64,000 nt of DNA from Hydrotalea sandarakina (GCF_003254115.1 NZ_QKZV01000002.1:451736-515735), one strand, 5' to 3'; shown: positions 33,648 to 42,789, counted from the first letter of the stretch. The notes: a model not told the origin generated them from the letters alone. Translations and numbers: made by a program.

Positions 33648-35084
33648 ATGAAGTTTGATATTTTAACCATTTGTTATATAGTTGCTGCCGTTACTTTTAT
33701 TGTTGGTTTAAAAATGTTGTCCAGTCCCGCTACTGCACGTCGTGGAAATTTAGTTGCAGCAGCAGGAATGTTTATTGCAATTGTTGGAACTATTTTTTTA
33801 TATAAAGATGAAGATGGATTACCGCTTCATAATTATGCATGGATTTTTGCAGCTTTAATTATTGGTGCTATTATTGGTGTGGTTGCTGCTAAAAAAGTAA
33901 AGATGACAGCAATGCCTGAAATGGTAAGTTTTTTTAATGGTATGGGTGGTGCTTGTGCTGCATTGATTTCTGTAATTGAATTTGATTATGTTTTTAGAGC
34001 GGCAGAAAAAATGAATTATGTTCATTTTTCTGAAGGAGTTGTCCCCGGGCATTATTTGGCTATTGTTGCCGGTTCCATAATTGGAAGTGTTTCTTTTGCC
34101 GGAAGTATGGTAGCATGGGGTAAATTAAACGGTAGTTTTAAAGATGTAATTTTTAAAGCCCAACATACTATTAACTTGTTAATATTTGCAGGGGTTATTG
34201 TTTTAGCCATTATTACCTTCTTTGCTGTAAATGCTTATGCAGATTATTTTTTTATTGCCACGGTTATATTAGCATTAATTTACGGTGTGCTATTTGTGTT
34301 GCCAATAGGCGGTGCTGATATGCCAGTTGTTATTTCCTTATTAAATTCATTTACTGGCGTTGCTGCAGCTTGTGGTGGTTTCCTGTACAATAATAAAGCC
34401 ATGCTCACAGGCGGCATTTTGGTTGGTGCTGCAGGAACTTTATTAACTATTTTAATGTGTAAGGCAATGAACCGTAGTTTAACCAATGTGTTAATCGGCT
34501 CATTTGGTGGTAATGAAACTTCCGGTGGTGGTAATGCCCGAACCACTGGTGGAACGTATAAAGAAATTAGCATTAGCGATGCGGCAATGGTAATGCGTTA
34601 TGCTAATAAAGTAATGATTGTGCCGGGGTATGGTCTTGCGGTTGCACAGGCTCAACATACTTGTCATGAACTAGAAAAATTGTTGGAAGAAAAAGGTGTT
34701 GAGGTTGGCTATGCCATTCACCCCGTTGCCGGTCGTATGCCGGGGCATATGAATGTATTATTAGCTGAAGCCGATGTTAGTTATGATAAATTGCTGGAAT
34801 TAGAACAAGCCAATGATGCCTTAAAAACAACGGATGTGGTGTTGGTATTAGGTGCTAATGATGTGGTGAATCCTGCTGCAAAAAATAATCCTTCATCACC
34901 CATTTATGGAATGCCTATCTTGGATGTTGAACAGGCCAAAACGGTAATTGTAAATAAGCGAAGCATGAAACCCGGCTACGCAGGTATAGAGAACGACTTG
35001 TTTTATCAACCCAAAACTTCTATGTTGTTTGGTGATGGAAAAAAAGTTTTGCAAGATTTGATCAATGAAATCAAGGCACTTTAA
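33648..35084 (+). CDS. pntB: NAD(P) transhydrogenase beta subunit
   Basis: 478 residues in two parts: about nine membrane helices forming the proton channel, then the NADP(H)-binding domain III (about residues 300-478). Signatures of the latter are VMIVPGYGLAVAQAQHTCHE, VGYAIHPVAGRMPGHMNVLL, VVLVLGANDVVNPAAKNNPS and IVNKRSMKPGYAGIENDLFY. The complex couples proton entry to NADPH formation from NADH, supplying NADPH for synthesis. ATG 33648 is preferred to a TTG two codons upstream. Confidence 0.94.
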   Translation: MKFDILTICYIVAAVTFIVGLKMLSSPATARRGNLVAAAGMFIAIVGTIFLYKDEDGLPLHNYAWIFAALIIGAIIGVVAAKKVKMTAMPEMVSFFNGMGGACAALISVIEFDYVFRAAEKMNYVHFSEGVVPGHYLAIVAGSIIGSVSFAGSMVAWGKLNGSFKDVIFKAQHTINLLIFAGVIVLAIITFFAVNAYADYFFIATVILALIYGVLFVLPIGGADMPVVISLLNSFTGVAAACGGFLYNNKAMLTGGILVGAAGTLLTILMCKAMNRSLTNVLIGSFGGNETSGGGNARTTGGTYKEISISDAAMVMRYANKVMIVPGYGLAVAQAQHTCHELEKLLEEKGVEVGYAIHPVAGRMPGHMNVLLAEADVSYDKLLELEQANDALKTTDVVLVLGANDVVNPAAKNNPSSPIYGMPILDVEQAKTVIVNKRSMKPGYAGIENDLFYQPKTSMLFGDGKKVLQDLINEIKAL

Positions 35085-35098
35085 ATATTTTTCTGATA

Positions 35099-35130
35099 GG
35101 GTGATTTCATTAAAAAAAATAAAATCACCC
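35099..35130 (+). terminator. Possible terminator after pntB
   Basis: A 9-bp stem GGGTGATTT/AAATCACCC (35099-35107 with 35122-35130) has a 14-nt A-rich loop. It is followed only by ACCTTTTA, a weak T tail. Confidence 0.4.
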
Positions 35131-35165
35131 ACCTTTTATAGCTCATTGCCACTTATCTTCGCCGG

Positions 35166-36533
35166 GTGTTACCTACTGCATTCATTCATTCATTAAAAGG
35201 AATTCCCGGTTTTGATGCTGAAGCTTTTATGGCTGCACATCAACAAACACAGGGTATAACTTCTATTCGATTCAACCCCTTCAAAAAACCTTATTTAAAA
35301 GAAATTCCTTTTAGTTCACTATTACAAGCACCGGTACCTTGGGCTACTGACGCCTGGTATTTAACTGAACGACCTTCATTTACACTCGATCCATTATTGC
35401 ATGCGGGTGCTTATTATGTACAAGAAGCCAGTAGCATGTTTATTGAAGCCATACTGAATCAAACCATTCCAAATCCTACAAATGAAGTTGTATTAGATAT
35501 TAGTGCTGCGCCGGGCGGAAAAACAACATTACTATCCGCATATTTTAAGCATGGAATAGTTGTTGCCAATGAAATAATAAAATCACGTGCGGCAATATTA
35601 AGTGAAAATGTAATGAAGTGGGGAACTGATAATATAATTGTTACCAACAATGAACCTCGCCATTTTGAAAAACTGTCACATTTTTTTGATGTAATATTAT
35701 TGGATGCGCCTTGCAGTGGTAGCGGTCTTTTTCGGAAGGATAAAAATGCTGTTGAAGAGTGGAGTGTTGAAAATGTTGCAGCATGTAGTTTACGCCAACA
35801 AAAAATAAGTAAGGAAATTATTGGCTGTTTAAAACCGGGTGGATTGTTTATTTACAGCACTTGTTCATATTCTGTAGAGGAAGACGAAAATATTACAGAC
35901 TATTTGTGTAATGAATATGGATTGGAGAGTGTTCGGGTGCAAATTCAACCCGAGTGGGGTATTGTAGAAGTGCAATCTTCACTGAATGCGGCATGGGGCT
36001 ATCGATTTTTCCCCGATAAAGTAAAAGGGGAGGGATTCTTTGTAGCAGTATTTAAAAAGCCCAATGTTATTGAAGGTGTGTTCCAAAATTGGCTTGAAGC
36101 CCATATTGCTATTCCGTCGGCAAAACAAACAGCACCAATTGAAGCAATGTTTCAAATACCGGACTTTTATCAGTTTTTTTTGCAAGAAGATTCCTTCAAA
36201 ATTATATCGAAAGTTTACTGGCGGACATTACTAATGGTATCAAAGCATTTGTATATAAAAAGAGCGGGTATCAGTTTGGGTAGCTTAAAAGGAAAAGATT
36301 TTATTCCTTCGCACGAATTGGCGCTAAGTTTGCTGCAATTACCATCTGTAAACCAAATTGAGTTACATTTAAATGAAGCTTTAGCATATTTGCGTAAACA
36401 ACCCATTGAATTAAATGGGAACATGGGTTGGAATGCAGTAAGCTATTGTGGATTAAGATTGGGTTGGGTAAAAGTTTTACCCAATCGGGTCAATAACTAT
36501 TATCCATCTGAATGGAGAATTTTAAAAGATTAA
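35166..36533 (+). CDS. rRNA cytosine-C5 methyltransferase (RsmF/NOL1-NOP2-Sun family)
   Basis: Methylates a cytosine in rRNA. The 455 residues contain the SAM motif LDISAAPGGKTTLLSAYF, the active-site motifs LLDAPCSGSGLFRKD and FIYSTCSYSVEEDEN (two catalytic cysteines), and a C-terminal PUA-like RNA-binding part (about 330-455, ending WVKVLPNRVNNYYPSEWRI). This order matches RsmF (YebU). Which cytosine is modified is inferred, not seen. The start is GTG 35166; the next in-frame ATG would remove part of the conserved N-domain. Confidence 0.88.
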   Translation: MLPTAFIHSLKGIPGFDAEAFMAAHQQTQGITSIRFNPFKKPYLKEIPFSSLLQAPVPWATDAWYLTERPSFTLDPLLHAGAYYVQEASSMFIEAILNQTIPNPTNEVVLDISAAPGGKTTLLSAYFKHGIVVANEIIKSRAAILSENVMKWGTDNIIVTNNEPRHFEKLSHFFDVILLDAPCSGSGLFRKDKNAVEEWSVENVAACSLRQQKISKEIIGCLKPGGLFIYSTCSYSVEEDENITDYLCNEYGLESVRVQIQPEWGIVEVQSSLNAAWGYRFFPDKVKGEGFFVAVFKKPNVIEGVFQNWLEAHIAIPSAKQTAPIEAMFQIPDFYQFFLQEDSFKIISKVYWRTLLMVSKHLYIKRAGISLGSLKGKDFIPSHELALSLLQLPSVNQIELHLNEALAYLRKQPIELNGNMGWNAVSYCGLRLGWVKVLPNRVNNYYPSEWRILKD

Positions 36534-36558
36534 TTTTACCAACAAGTTGAAAAAATAA

Positions 36559-37554
36559 ATGGATATGACTGTTACATCTGTTTTTAAAGCGAGCATTTTT
36601 TCTTTCAGTATGTTACTGTTTGTTTCACTAAAGGCACAAACAGGTAATACAATTGTACATGTAATAAAACATGGGGAAACTTTATCAGCTTTAGCGCGTC
36701 AATATCATACTACTGTTGGTGATATTATGCGATTAAACGGTATGAACAGTAAAAGCGTTTTACGTATTGGTGAAAAAGTAAAAATACCCGTAAAAGGCGA
36801 AAAAGTGACTGCTTCAGCTTCCAATAAAGTTCCTGCTGCACAAACAACAGAAAACACACAACCACAAAATAATACACAACCTTTAGTGCATGTTGTAGAA
36901 CCAAAAGAAACTTTATATGGAATAAGTAGAAAATATAAGGTTACTGTTGCACAAATACAAGAATGGAATCATTTAACCACTACAAATATTCACACAGGGC
37001 AACGGTTAAGTATTGGTGCAAGTGCTGCTGCATCTGTTGCCTCAAATAGTTCAGTTGTTACAAATGAAACTGCAAATGCCACATCTTCATTGCCGGCACA
37101 AACCAAACAAACATCGGTTGTAACGGCTACAACATCCAATGTATCAAAGTCTTCAACACCAAATACAGCAAACAATATTCCTGCTACTGCTGCTACACCC
37201 ACTTCTCAAAAAGAAGTAACAAGTGTTAATACTAGTGTGAGTGCTGATGATATACCTGTTACCGGCTTTTTTACTGAATATTACAAACAAACTGGACAAT
37301 CAATTTCCGGCAATGCATCTGTTTTTAAAACTGCCAGTGGCTGGATGGATAAAAAGTATTATGTGTTGATTAATAATATTCCCGAGGGAACTATTGTTAA
37401 AATTGAAAGTAACCAACGAGTAGTATATGCAAAAGTATTGGGCGCATTACCCAATATTAAAGAAGATAATGGTTTACTATTGCGATTAAGTAATGCTGCT
37501 GCTTCCGTATTAGGAATGGCAGATAAAACTTTTCCTGTTACCGTACAGTATTAA
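36559..37554 (+). CDS. Secreted LysM-domain protein with C-terminal barrel-like domain
   Basis: 331 residues. A signal peptide (FSFSMLLFVSLKAQ) is followed by two LysM repeats that bind peptidoglycan: HVIKHGETLSALARQYHTTV (about 33-78) and HVVEPKETLYGISRKYKVTV (about 111-155). A Thr/Ser/Ala/Asn-rich linker of about 80 residues leads to a C-terminal domain (about 235-331) containing FKTASGWMDKKYYVLINNIP and EGTIVKIES. It resembles a small double-psi beta-barrel such as RlpA, but the catalytic Asp/His pair of lytic enzymes is not evident. Function: probably cell-wall binding or organisation. It converges with fmt with three bases between the stops. Confidence 0.8.
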   Translation: MDMTVTSVFKASIFSFSMLLFVSLKAQTGNTIVHVIKHGETLSALARQYHTTVGDIMRLNGMNSKSVLRIGEKVKIPVKGEKVTASASNKVPAAQTTENTQPQNNTQPLVHVVEPKETLYGISRKYKVTVAQIQEWNHLTTTNIHTGQRLSIGASAAASVASNSSVVTNETANATSSLPAQTKQTSVVTATTSNVSKSSTPNTANNIPATAATPTSQKEVTSVNTSVSADDIPVTGFFTEYYKQTGQSISGNASVFKTASGWMDKKYYVLINNIPEGTIVKIESNQRVVYAKVLGALPNIKEDNGLLLRLSNAAASVLGMADKTFPVTVQY

Positions 37555-37557
37555 CAG

Positions 37558-38502
37558 CTAATTTAATAAATGGCGATATCCTCTTAAAAAACTCGCAACA
37601 TCCATTCTTTTTTTGCCTTCTAATTGCAAGTCGGTAATGTGTAACCATCCGTCGAGTGCTGCAATTTTTAATTCACTTTTGCCATCGGTTACAAAAGTGC
37701 CAGCAGGAATATTTTTTGTAGATGAATTATCAATGGTAGCCTCGTAAATCTTTAGTTTCTTGCCATCTAAATGCGTAAATGCTCCCGGATAAGGCGATAA
37801 ACCTCTAATTAAATTATAAATATTTACAGCAGGTTGTTCCCATTTAATTAAACAGGTTTCTGTAAAAATTTTTGGTGCATGTTTTATAGCTTCTGCCGAA
37901 ATTAATTCGGATTGAGGAGTTTCTTTTAATGTTCCCGATGCTAATTGTTGAATGGTTTTTACCAATAATGCTGCCCCAACTACTTTCATTTTGTCGTGTA
38001 ATTGTCCTGCATTCTCGTTAGGTAAAATTGTAATTGGTTCTTGCAATAAAATATTTCCTGTATCTATTGCATGTTGCAATTTAAACGTAGTAACTCCGGT
38101 GGTAGTTTCGCCATTAATAATAGCCCAATTAATGGGTGCGGCACCACGGTATTGCGGTAATAATGAGCCATGTAAATTAATGGTACCCATAGGAGGCAAA
38201 CTCCATACTATTTCCGGAAGCATTCTAAATGCCACTACAATTTGTAAATGAGGTTGCAAAGCTTTTAATGAAGCAATAAATGTTTCGTTTTTTAATTTTT
38301 CCGGTTGTAAAACAGGTATTTGTTTGGCAACAGCATATTGTTTAACGGCACTTTGTTGTAATTGCATGCCACGCCCGGCCGGTTTATCGGGGGCAGTTAC
38401 TACAGCAACAATATTACAACCTGCTTGTATTAGGGCGTCTAATGATGCCACAGCAAAATCGGGTGTGCCCATGAAAATGATTCTAATGTCGGAAATTTGC
38501 AT
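37558..38502 (-). CDS. fmt: Methionyl-tRNA formyltransferase
   Basis: Formylates initiator Met-tRNA. The 314 residues start DIRIIFMGTPDFAVASL, contain the formyl-transfer block NLHGSLLPQYRGAAPINWAI (Asn, His) with GVTTFKLQHAIDTG, and have the C-terminal OB-like tRNA-binding domain (NIYNLIRGLSPYPGAF onward). The length matches the family. The predicted promoter sits only four bases before the ATG, so the mRNA may be nearly leaderless or the promoter call may be wrong. Confidence 0.95.
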   Translation of the reverse strand: MQISDIRIIFMGTPDFAVASLDALIQAGCNIVAVVTAPDKPAGRGMQLQQSAVKQYAVAKQIPVLQPEKLKNETFIASLKALQPHLQIVVAFRMLPEIVWSLPPMGTINLHGSLLPQYRGAAPINWAIINGETTTGVTTFKLQHAIDTGNILLQEPITILPNENAGQLHDKMKVVGAALLVKTIQQLASGTLKETPQSELISAEAIKHAPKIFTETCLIKWEQPAVNIYNLIRGLSPYPGAFTHLDGKKLKIYEATIDNSSTKNIPAGTFVTDGKSELKIAALDGWLHITDLQLEGKKRMDVASFLRGYRHLLN

Positions 38503-38506
38503 GGTG

Positions 38507-38514
38507 CAAATGTA
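38507..38514 (-). promoter_or_regulatory. Possible -7 element of fmt
   Basis: TACATTTG on the minus strand fits TAnnTTTG but ends four bases before the fmt start. If real, transcription would begin at or just past the ATG. Confidence 0.3.
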
Positions 38515-38548
38515 GTGTATGCAAATGTTTTGTAACTTGCTGTTATAA

Positions 38549-38621
38549 GCGGAAATAGCTCATCCGGTAGAGCATCAGTTTCCCAAACTGAAGGTGGCGG
38601 GTTCGAGTCCCGTTTTCCGCT
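38549..38621 (+). tRNA. tRNA-Gly (anticodon CCC)
   Basis: A complete cloverleaf of 73 nt. The 7-bp acceptor stem is GCGGAAA/TTTCCGC and the D-arm is GCTC...GAGC. The anticodon stem TCAGT/ACTGA has loop TTCCCAA, giving anticodon CCC (codon GGG). The T-arm contains GGGTTCGAGTCCC. The discriminator base is T; CCA is not encoded. TAACTTGC at 38533-38540 may serve as its -7 element. The last base coincides with the last base of the stop codon of the convergent gene downstream. Confidence 0.96.
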
Positions 38622-39946
38622 CAATAAAAATCTTTATACAATAAATATTTTTTTCTAATTTTTTTAAAAGCTTGCAGTTTCGGTTGCCAGCTTGCTCTAA
38701 TGCTTCCTTCGCTGAGTCCCGCTTCTATTTGTTTCATTAATTCATCAGTGCCGGCTAAACGGTTAAACGCACTCATTTTTTTATCCCCATTTTTGGGTAG
38801 CATAAAAAAGTGTGTTTTGTCGGGAAATAATTGATAGGCTTTTAGTAAATATTGAATGGGTAAGTGATTGTTGATAGAATTTAAAACTTCCTGCTCAGGT
38901 GCAAATAAATTCCAACCAAAGCAGGTTTGACCATTTAATTTAGGGTTGGCTGCACCGGGGCCGGGCTTTGGTATGAATGAAAATAAGGTGTCGGGTAAGC
39001 TGGGGTGCCCAATATAACAGAATGGATGCGGCGTGCCTCTACCTTCACTCAATACCGTTCCTTCAAACAAACAATTGCCGGCATACCAATAAACACTGGC
39101 CATATCCGGCAAATTGGGTGAAGGTGGAATCGGTAATTGGTATTTGCTGTTATGGTCATAATTTTTACAACGTACAATTAAAAATGAAGGCAAGTATTTG
39201 GAAAACTCATGCTGTGCATAATGTTCATAAAAATTACGGTCAGCTTGTTTCGAAAGCCAATGTTCACCAATTAACATATTGGCATATTCACCAATGGTCA
39301 TTCCATAAACAATGGGTATGGGTTGCATGCCCACAAAACTTCTATACGTGGTATCCAACACAGGACCATCTATATAAAAGCCATTAGGGTTAGGTCGGTC
39401 TAATAAAATAACAGACTTGTTGTTTTCAAAGGCGGATTCTAATATTTCCTGAACGGATGAAATAAAGGTATAAAATCGGGTACCTACATCTTGTATATCA
39501 ATTAAAATAATGTCTACATCTTCCAAATCTTCTTTGGTCGGTTTTCTTTTATTGCCGTATAAAGAAATAATGGGAATGCCGGTAATAGGGTCAATGGTAT
39601 CATTAATAACTTTGCCATCATCAGCGGTGCCTCTAAAACCGTGTTCCGGTCCAAATGCTTTTACTACATGGAAACCGGCATTTACAAGTGTATCAATTAA
39701 ATGTTTATGCTCAATGGTAGCAGTATGATTAGCAAACAATGCTACACGTTTATACTTCAACCATTTAAAATAGGTTTGCGTTTGATAAGCTCCGGGTAAT
39801 ATGGCATTTTTGGGTTGGCTGAATCCGGCAATGTACAGAAGCGTCATTACAACAATGAACATTGTTTTTGTGCCTTGAGTCCAAAATGAAAATCTATGTT
39901 TTCCCGAAGCAAATGTTCGCATATAAATATAAAATTTTGTAATCAT
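38621..39946 (-). CDS. namZ: Exo-beta-N-acetylmuramidase, NamZ / DUF1343 family
   Basis: Removes terminal MurNAc from peptidoglycan fragments, for wall recycling. Up to 441 residues. Conserved blocks are VALFANHTATIEHKHLIDTL, KAFGPEHGFRGTADDGK, IILIDIQDVGTRFYTFISSV, ILLDRPNPNGFYIDGP and LFEGTVLSEGRGTPHPFCY. The acidic Glu of PEHG and of FEGT are expected active-site residues. A hydrophobic segment FIVVMTLLYIAGFSQ points to export. The true start could be the first ATG (39946), ATG 39922 or ATG 39862, the last giving the shortest signal peptide. The stop overlaps the tRNA 3' base. Confidence 0.88.
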   Translation of the reverse strand: MITKFYIYMRTFASGKHRFSFWTQGTKTMFIVVMTLLYIAGFSQPKNAILPGAYQTQTYFKWLKYKRVALFANHTATIEHKHLIDTLVNAGFHVVKAFGPEHGFRGTADDGKVINDTIDPITGIPIISLYGNKRKPTKEDLEDVDIILIDIQDVGTRFYTFISSVQEILESAFENNKSVILLDRPNPNGFYIDGPVLDTTYRSFVGMQPIPIVYGMTIGEYANMLIGEHWLSKQADRNFYEHYAQHEFSKYLPSFLIVRCKNYDHNSKYQLPIPPSPNLPDMASVYWYAGNCLFEGTVLSEGRGTPHPFCYIGHPSLPDTLFSFIPKPGPGAANPKLNGQTCFGWNLFAPEQEVLNSINNHLPIQYLLKAYQLFPDKTHFFMLPKNGDKKMSAFNRLAGTDELMKQIEAGLSEGSIRASWQPKLQAFKKIRKKYLLYKDFY

Positions 39947-40148
39947 GGAATTTTTATAACTAATTGAATGATAATATATTGGGGGAAAGTTAACGAAAAT
40001 TAATTGTCTGTTCTGATGCTAAGCCGTAATTTGCACTTGAAGTTAGTGTTCAATGCCTTTTTTTAGGTTGTATATCTTTCAACACCAAACAATTGGCTAT
40101 GATCAATCCAATGCTAATTTCTTAAACCATTTAAAATTTTAGAAAGCA

Positions 40149-40604
40149 ATGCAACAAGTAAAAAAAGGTGATACCGTTAAAGTTCACTATCATGGAAGAT
40201 TAGAGGATGGTACTACATTCGATTCATCTCAAGGCCGTGAGCCACTAGAATTTGAAGTAGGCAGCGGAATGGTTATTGCCGGCTTTGATGAAGGTGTAAC
40301 CGGAATGCAGGTTGGTGAAAAGAAAACCATTCATATTCCTGCAAGTGAAGCCTATGGCCCTGTACAGCAAGAAATGATTATGGAGTTCCCTAAAAATCGT
40401 TTTCCTGCCGACTTAACTCCTGAAGTAGGTATGCAGCTGAATATGAGCAATGGTCAGGGACAAAATTTTCCTGTCGTAATTGTGGAAGTAAGAGATGATG
40501 TAGTAGTTTTAGATGCTAATCATCCATTAGCCGGAAAAGACCTGATATTTGATTTAGAGTTAGTAGAAATTTCCGGTGGCAGTCCATTAATTATTATGCC
40601 TTAA
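40149..40604 (+). CDS. FKBP-type peptidyl-prolyl isomerase (SlyD-like)
   Basis: Folding helper that isomerises prolyl bonds. The 151 residues hold the FKBP core KKGDTVKVHYHGRLEDGTTF, the substrate-pocket strand GREPLEFEVGSGMVIAGFDE and an IF (insert-in-flap) chaperone domain (about 70-125). The family ending LAGKDLIFDLELVEI follows. The His-rich metal-binding tail of E. coli SlyD is absent. Cytosolic, no signal peptide. The 202-bp upstream gap has TAATTTG at 40027 as a poor promoter candidate and nothing else clear. Confidence 0.9.
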   Translation: MQQVKKGDTVKVHYHGRLEDGTTFDSSQGREPLEFEVGSGMVIAGFDEGVTGMQVGEKKTIHIPASEAYGPVQQEMIMEFPKNRFPADLTPEVGMQLNMSNGQGQNFPVVIVEVRDDVVVLDANHPLAGKDLIFDLELVEISGGSPLIIMP

Positions 40605-40625
40605 ATAGCGGTAATAATTTTATAT

Positions 40626-40662
40626 ACAGCCTCCTGCAACATATCAGGGGGCTGTTTGTTTT
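40626..40662 (+). terminator. Terminator after the FKBP gene
   Basis: An 11-bp stem (40626-40636 with 40645-40655, one G-U pair) is followed by TTGTTTT. Confidence 0.78.
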
Positions 40663-40747
40663 ATAAAAGCGTTAATGTTACAGAACCCTTTGCCGCAGCA
40701 AACTGTACTGCACAATAAATATGTAAATTGCCTAAAATTGATTGGAT

Positions 40748-42001
40748 ATGTTAAAGAATTATCATTTCACCGTTGCCGAAAGATTTATGCAATATGCACA
40801 AATTGATACCGAAAGTAATCATGCAAGCACCAGCTTCCCCTCAACCGAAAAACAAAAAGATTTAGCAAAACTATTGGTATCCGAATTACAACAGATGGGT
40901 ATTACAGATGCCAAAATGGATGAATTTGGTTATGTTTATGCTACTATTCCTTCTAATACAACCAAACAAGTACCCGTAATTTGTTACTGTGCTCATATTG
41001 ATACCAGTTCAGATTGCAGTGGTACAAACGTAAAGCCCATTTTGCATAAAGGTTATAACGGTAACCCCATTGTGTTACCCGATGATCCCTCACAGATATT
41101 AACTATTGAGCAATACCCCTACCTAAAAGAACATATTGGAAACGATATTATTACTGCCTCCGGAACTACATTGTTAGGGGCCGATGATAAGGCCGGTGTT
41201 GCTATTATTATGGAATTTGCTCAATACATAATGCAACATCCCGAAGAGAAGCATGGAACCATTAAACTTTTATTTACTCCTGATGAAGAGGTTGGACGTG
41301 GTACTGAACATGTTAATCTTGCATATTTGGGAGCACAATATGGTTATACTTTAGATGGCGGCGAGGCCGGGCATTTAGAAGTAGAAACATTTAGTGCCGA
41401 TGCTGCAACCATTACTATTTATGGCGTAAGTGCACATCCGGGCTATGCAAAAAATAAATTGGTGAATGCATTAAAAATTGCCGGTGAGTTATTGTCTATT
41501 TTGCCTAAAGCAGAATGGAGCCCCGAAACTACCGAAAAAAAGCAGGGCTATGTTCATCCTGTTAGAATGGATGGTGTTGCAGAAAAAGCGACCATCGATT
41601 TTATTATTCGCGATTTTGAAACAGCCAACTTGGCAAAATATGAGGATCGTTTAAAACATTTTGCTGAAACAGTTGTAGGTTGCCATGCCGGTGCCAGTTT
41701 TGAAATGGAAGTGAAGCAACAGTATCGTAATATGTATGAAGTATTACAACATCACCCCAAAGTTGTTGAATATGCCGAAGAAGCATACCAACGTACAGGC
41801 CTTGTTGTAAGAAAAGAACCTATTCGTGGTGGTACTGATGGTAGTCGCTTAAGCTTTATGGGCTTACCTTGCCCCAACTTATTTACCGGTATGCAGGCAA
41901 TACACAGTAAAAAAGAATGGGTGGGTGTAAAAGATTTACAATTAGGCGTAGAAATGTTGGTTCATCTTTGTAAAATTTGGGAAGAAAAAACATTAAATTA
42001 G
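40748..42001 (+). CDS. pepT: Peptidase T (tripeptidase)
   Basis: Dinuclear zinc aminopeptidase that splits tripeptides, cytosolic. The 417 residues (E. coli 408) have CYCAHIDTSSD (His, Asp ligands), GTTLLGADDKAGVAII (bridging Asp), LLFTPDEEVGRGTEHVN (catalytic and ligand Glu), VSAHPGYAKNKLVNAL and PIRGGTDGSRLSFMGLPCPN. ATG 40748 is used; a TTG two codons upstream is less likely. TAAATTG at 40724-40730 may be its -7 element. The downstream lipoprotein gene starts four bases after the stop. Confidence 0.94.
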   Translation: MLKNYHFTVAERFMQYAQIDTESNHASTSFPSTEKQKDLAKLLVSELQQMGITDAKMDEFGYVYATIPSNTTKQVPVICYCAHIDTSSDCSGTNVKPILHKGYNGNPIVLPDDPSQILTIEQYPYLKEHIGNDIITASGTTLLGADDKAGVAIIMEFAQYIMQHPEEKHGTIKLLFTPDEEVGRGTEHVNLAYLGAQYGYTLDGGEAGHLEVETFSADAATITIYGVSAHPGYAKNKLVNALKIAGELLSILPKAEWSPETTEKKQGYVHPVRMDGVAEKATIDFIIRDFETANLAKYEDRLKHFAETVVGCHAGASFEMEVKQQYRNMYEVLQHHPKVVEYAEEAYQRTGLVVRKEPIRGGTDGSRLSFMGLPCPNLFTGMQAIHSKKEWVGVKDLQLGVEMLVHLCKIWEEKTLN

Positions 42002-42005
42002 AAAT

Positions 42006-42719
42006 ATGAAAACTTATAAGCTGCTTATTTTATCCTTATTGGTGGGTATTTTTATGAGTTGCCAGGCTCAAAACAAAAGCAATGAAGCATTAAGTGTTGA
42101 TGCTTTTCAACAACAAATTCAACAACCCGGTGTTCAAGTTTTAGATGTTAGAACAGCAGGTGAATTTGCCAATGGGCATATTGAACACGCATTGCAAGCA
42201 GATTGGTTAATACCTGCTCAGTTTCAGGAAAGAGTGAAAAGTATTGATAAAGACAAACCCGTGTATGTTTATTGTTTATCCGGAGTGCGAAGTGCTGCCG
42301 CAGCCGATTGGCTAAGAAATCATGGCTATGCTCATGTATATCATTTGGCAGGAGGTATTCAAGCCTGGAACCAAGCCGGTAAACCTTTGGTAGGCGAAGC
42401 AAAAGAAGCTCAAATAACCATGCAACAATATCAATCAATGGTACAACAAGGGGGTTCCGTTGTATTAGTAGATTTTGGCGCTGATTGGTGCCCACCCTGC
42501 AGAAAAATGCAACCGGTGTTAGATGCCTTGAAAGAAAAATACGGATCAAAATTAAATATTATTCGAATTGATGCAGGCCAACAAGCTGAAATTATGAAAC
42601 AAATGAATTTACCTGCAATCCCCGTATTTATATTATATAAAAACGGCAAAGAAGTGTTCAGAAAAAATGGTATTGTAGCGCAAAGTGATTTTGAAACGGC
42701 TATTCAACCTAATTTGTAA
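42006..42719 (+). CDS. Lipoprotein fusing rhodanese and thioredoxin domains
   Basis: 237 residues. A signal peptide with lipobox (LLVGIFMSCQ, Cys about 19) anchors it to a membrane on the periplasmic side. A rhodanese domain (about 30-128) follows with VLDVRTAGEFANGHIEHA and active-site loop VYCLSGVRS. A thioredoxin domain (about 138-237) follows with VLVDFGADWCPPCRKMQPVL and the cis-Pro region MNLPAIPVFILY. Each domain keeps its reactive cysteines (CLSGVR and WCPPC). Sulfur relay or thiol-disulfide exchange in the periplasm is the inference. It is probably cotranscribed with pepT. Confidence 0.88.
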   Translation: MKTYKLLILSLLVGIFMSCQAQNKSNEALSVDAFQQQIQQPGVQVLDVRTAGEFANGHIEHALQADWLIPAQFQERVKSIDKDKPVYVYCLSGVRSAAAADWLRNHGYAHVYHLAGGIQAWNQAGKPLVGEAKEAQITMQQYQSMVQQGGSVVLVDFGADWCPPCRKMQPVLDALKEKYGSKLNIIRIDAGQQAEIMKQMNLPAIPVFILYKNGKEVFRKNGIVAQSDFETAIQPNL

Positions 42720-42740
42720 TACCATAAAATAATACAAAAA

Positions 42741-42776
42741 AAAAGCCGGATCATTAATATAGATGATCCGGCTTTT
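42741..42776. terminator. Strong bidirectional terminator
   Basis: A perfect 14-bp stem (AAAAGCCGGATCAT with ATGATCCGGCTTTT, 42741-42754 with 42763-42776) sits between convergent genes with A and T runs on both sides. Confidence 0.92.
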
Positions 42777-42789
42777 TAAATGAATATAA

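Noticed and set aside
38977-39387. Plus-strand open frame of 136 codons inside the NamZ-type gene
   Set aside because: It is antisense to a well-conserved enzyme; there is no promoter and no family-like sequence.
42148-42549. Minus-strand frame opposite the rhodanese-thioredoxin gene
   Set aside because: It is a shadow of a gene with clear domains on the other strand.
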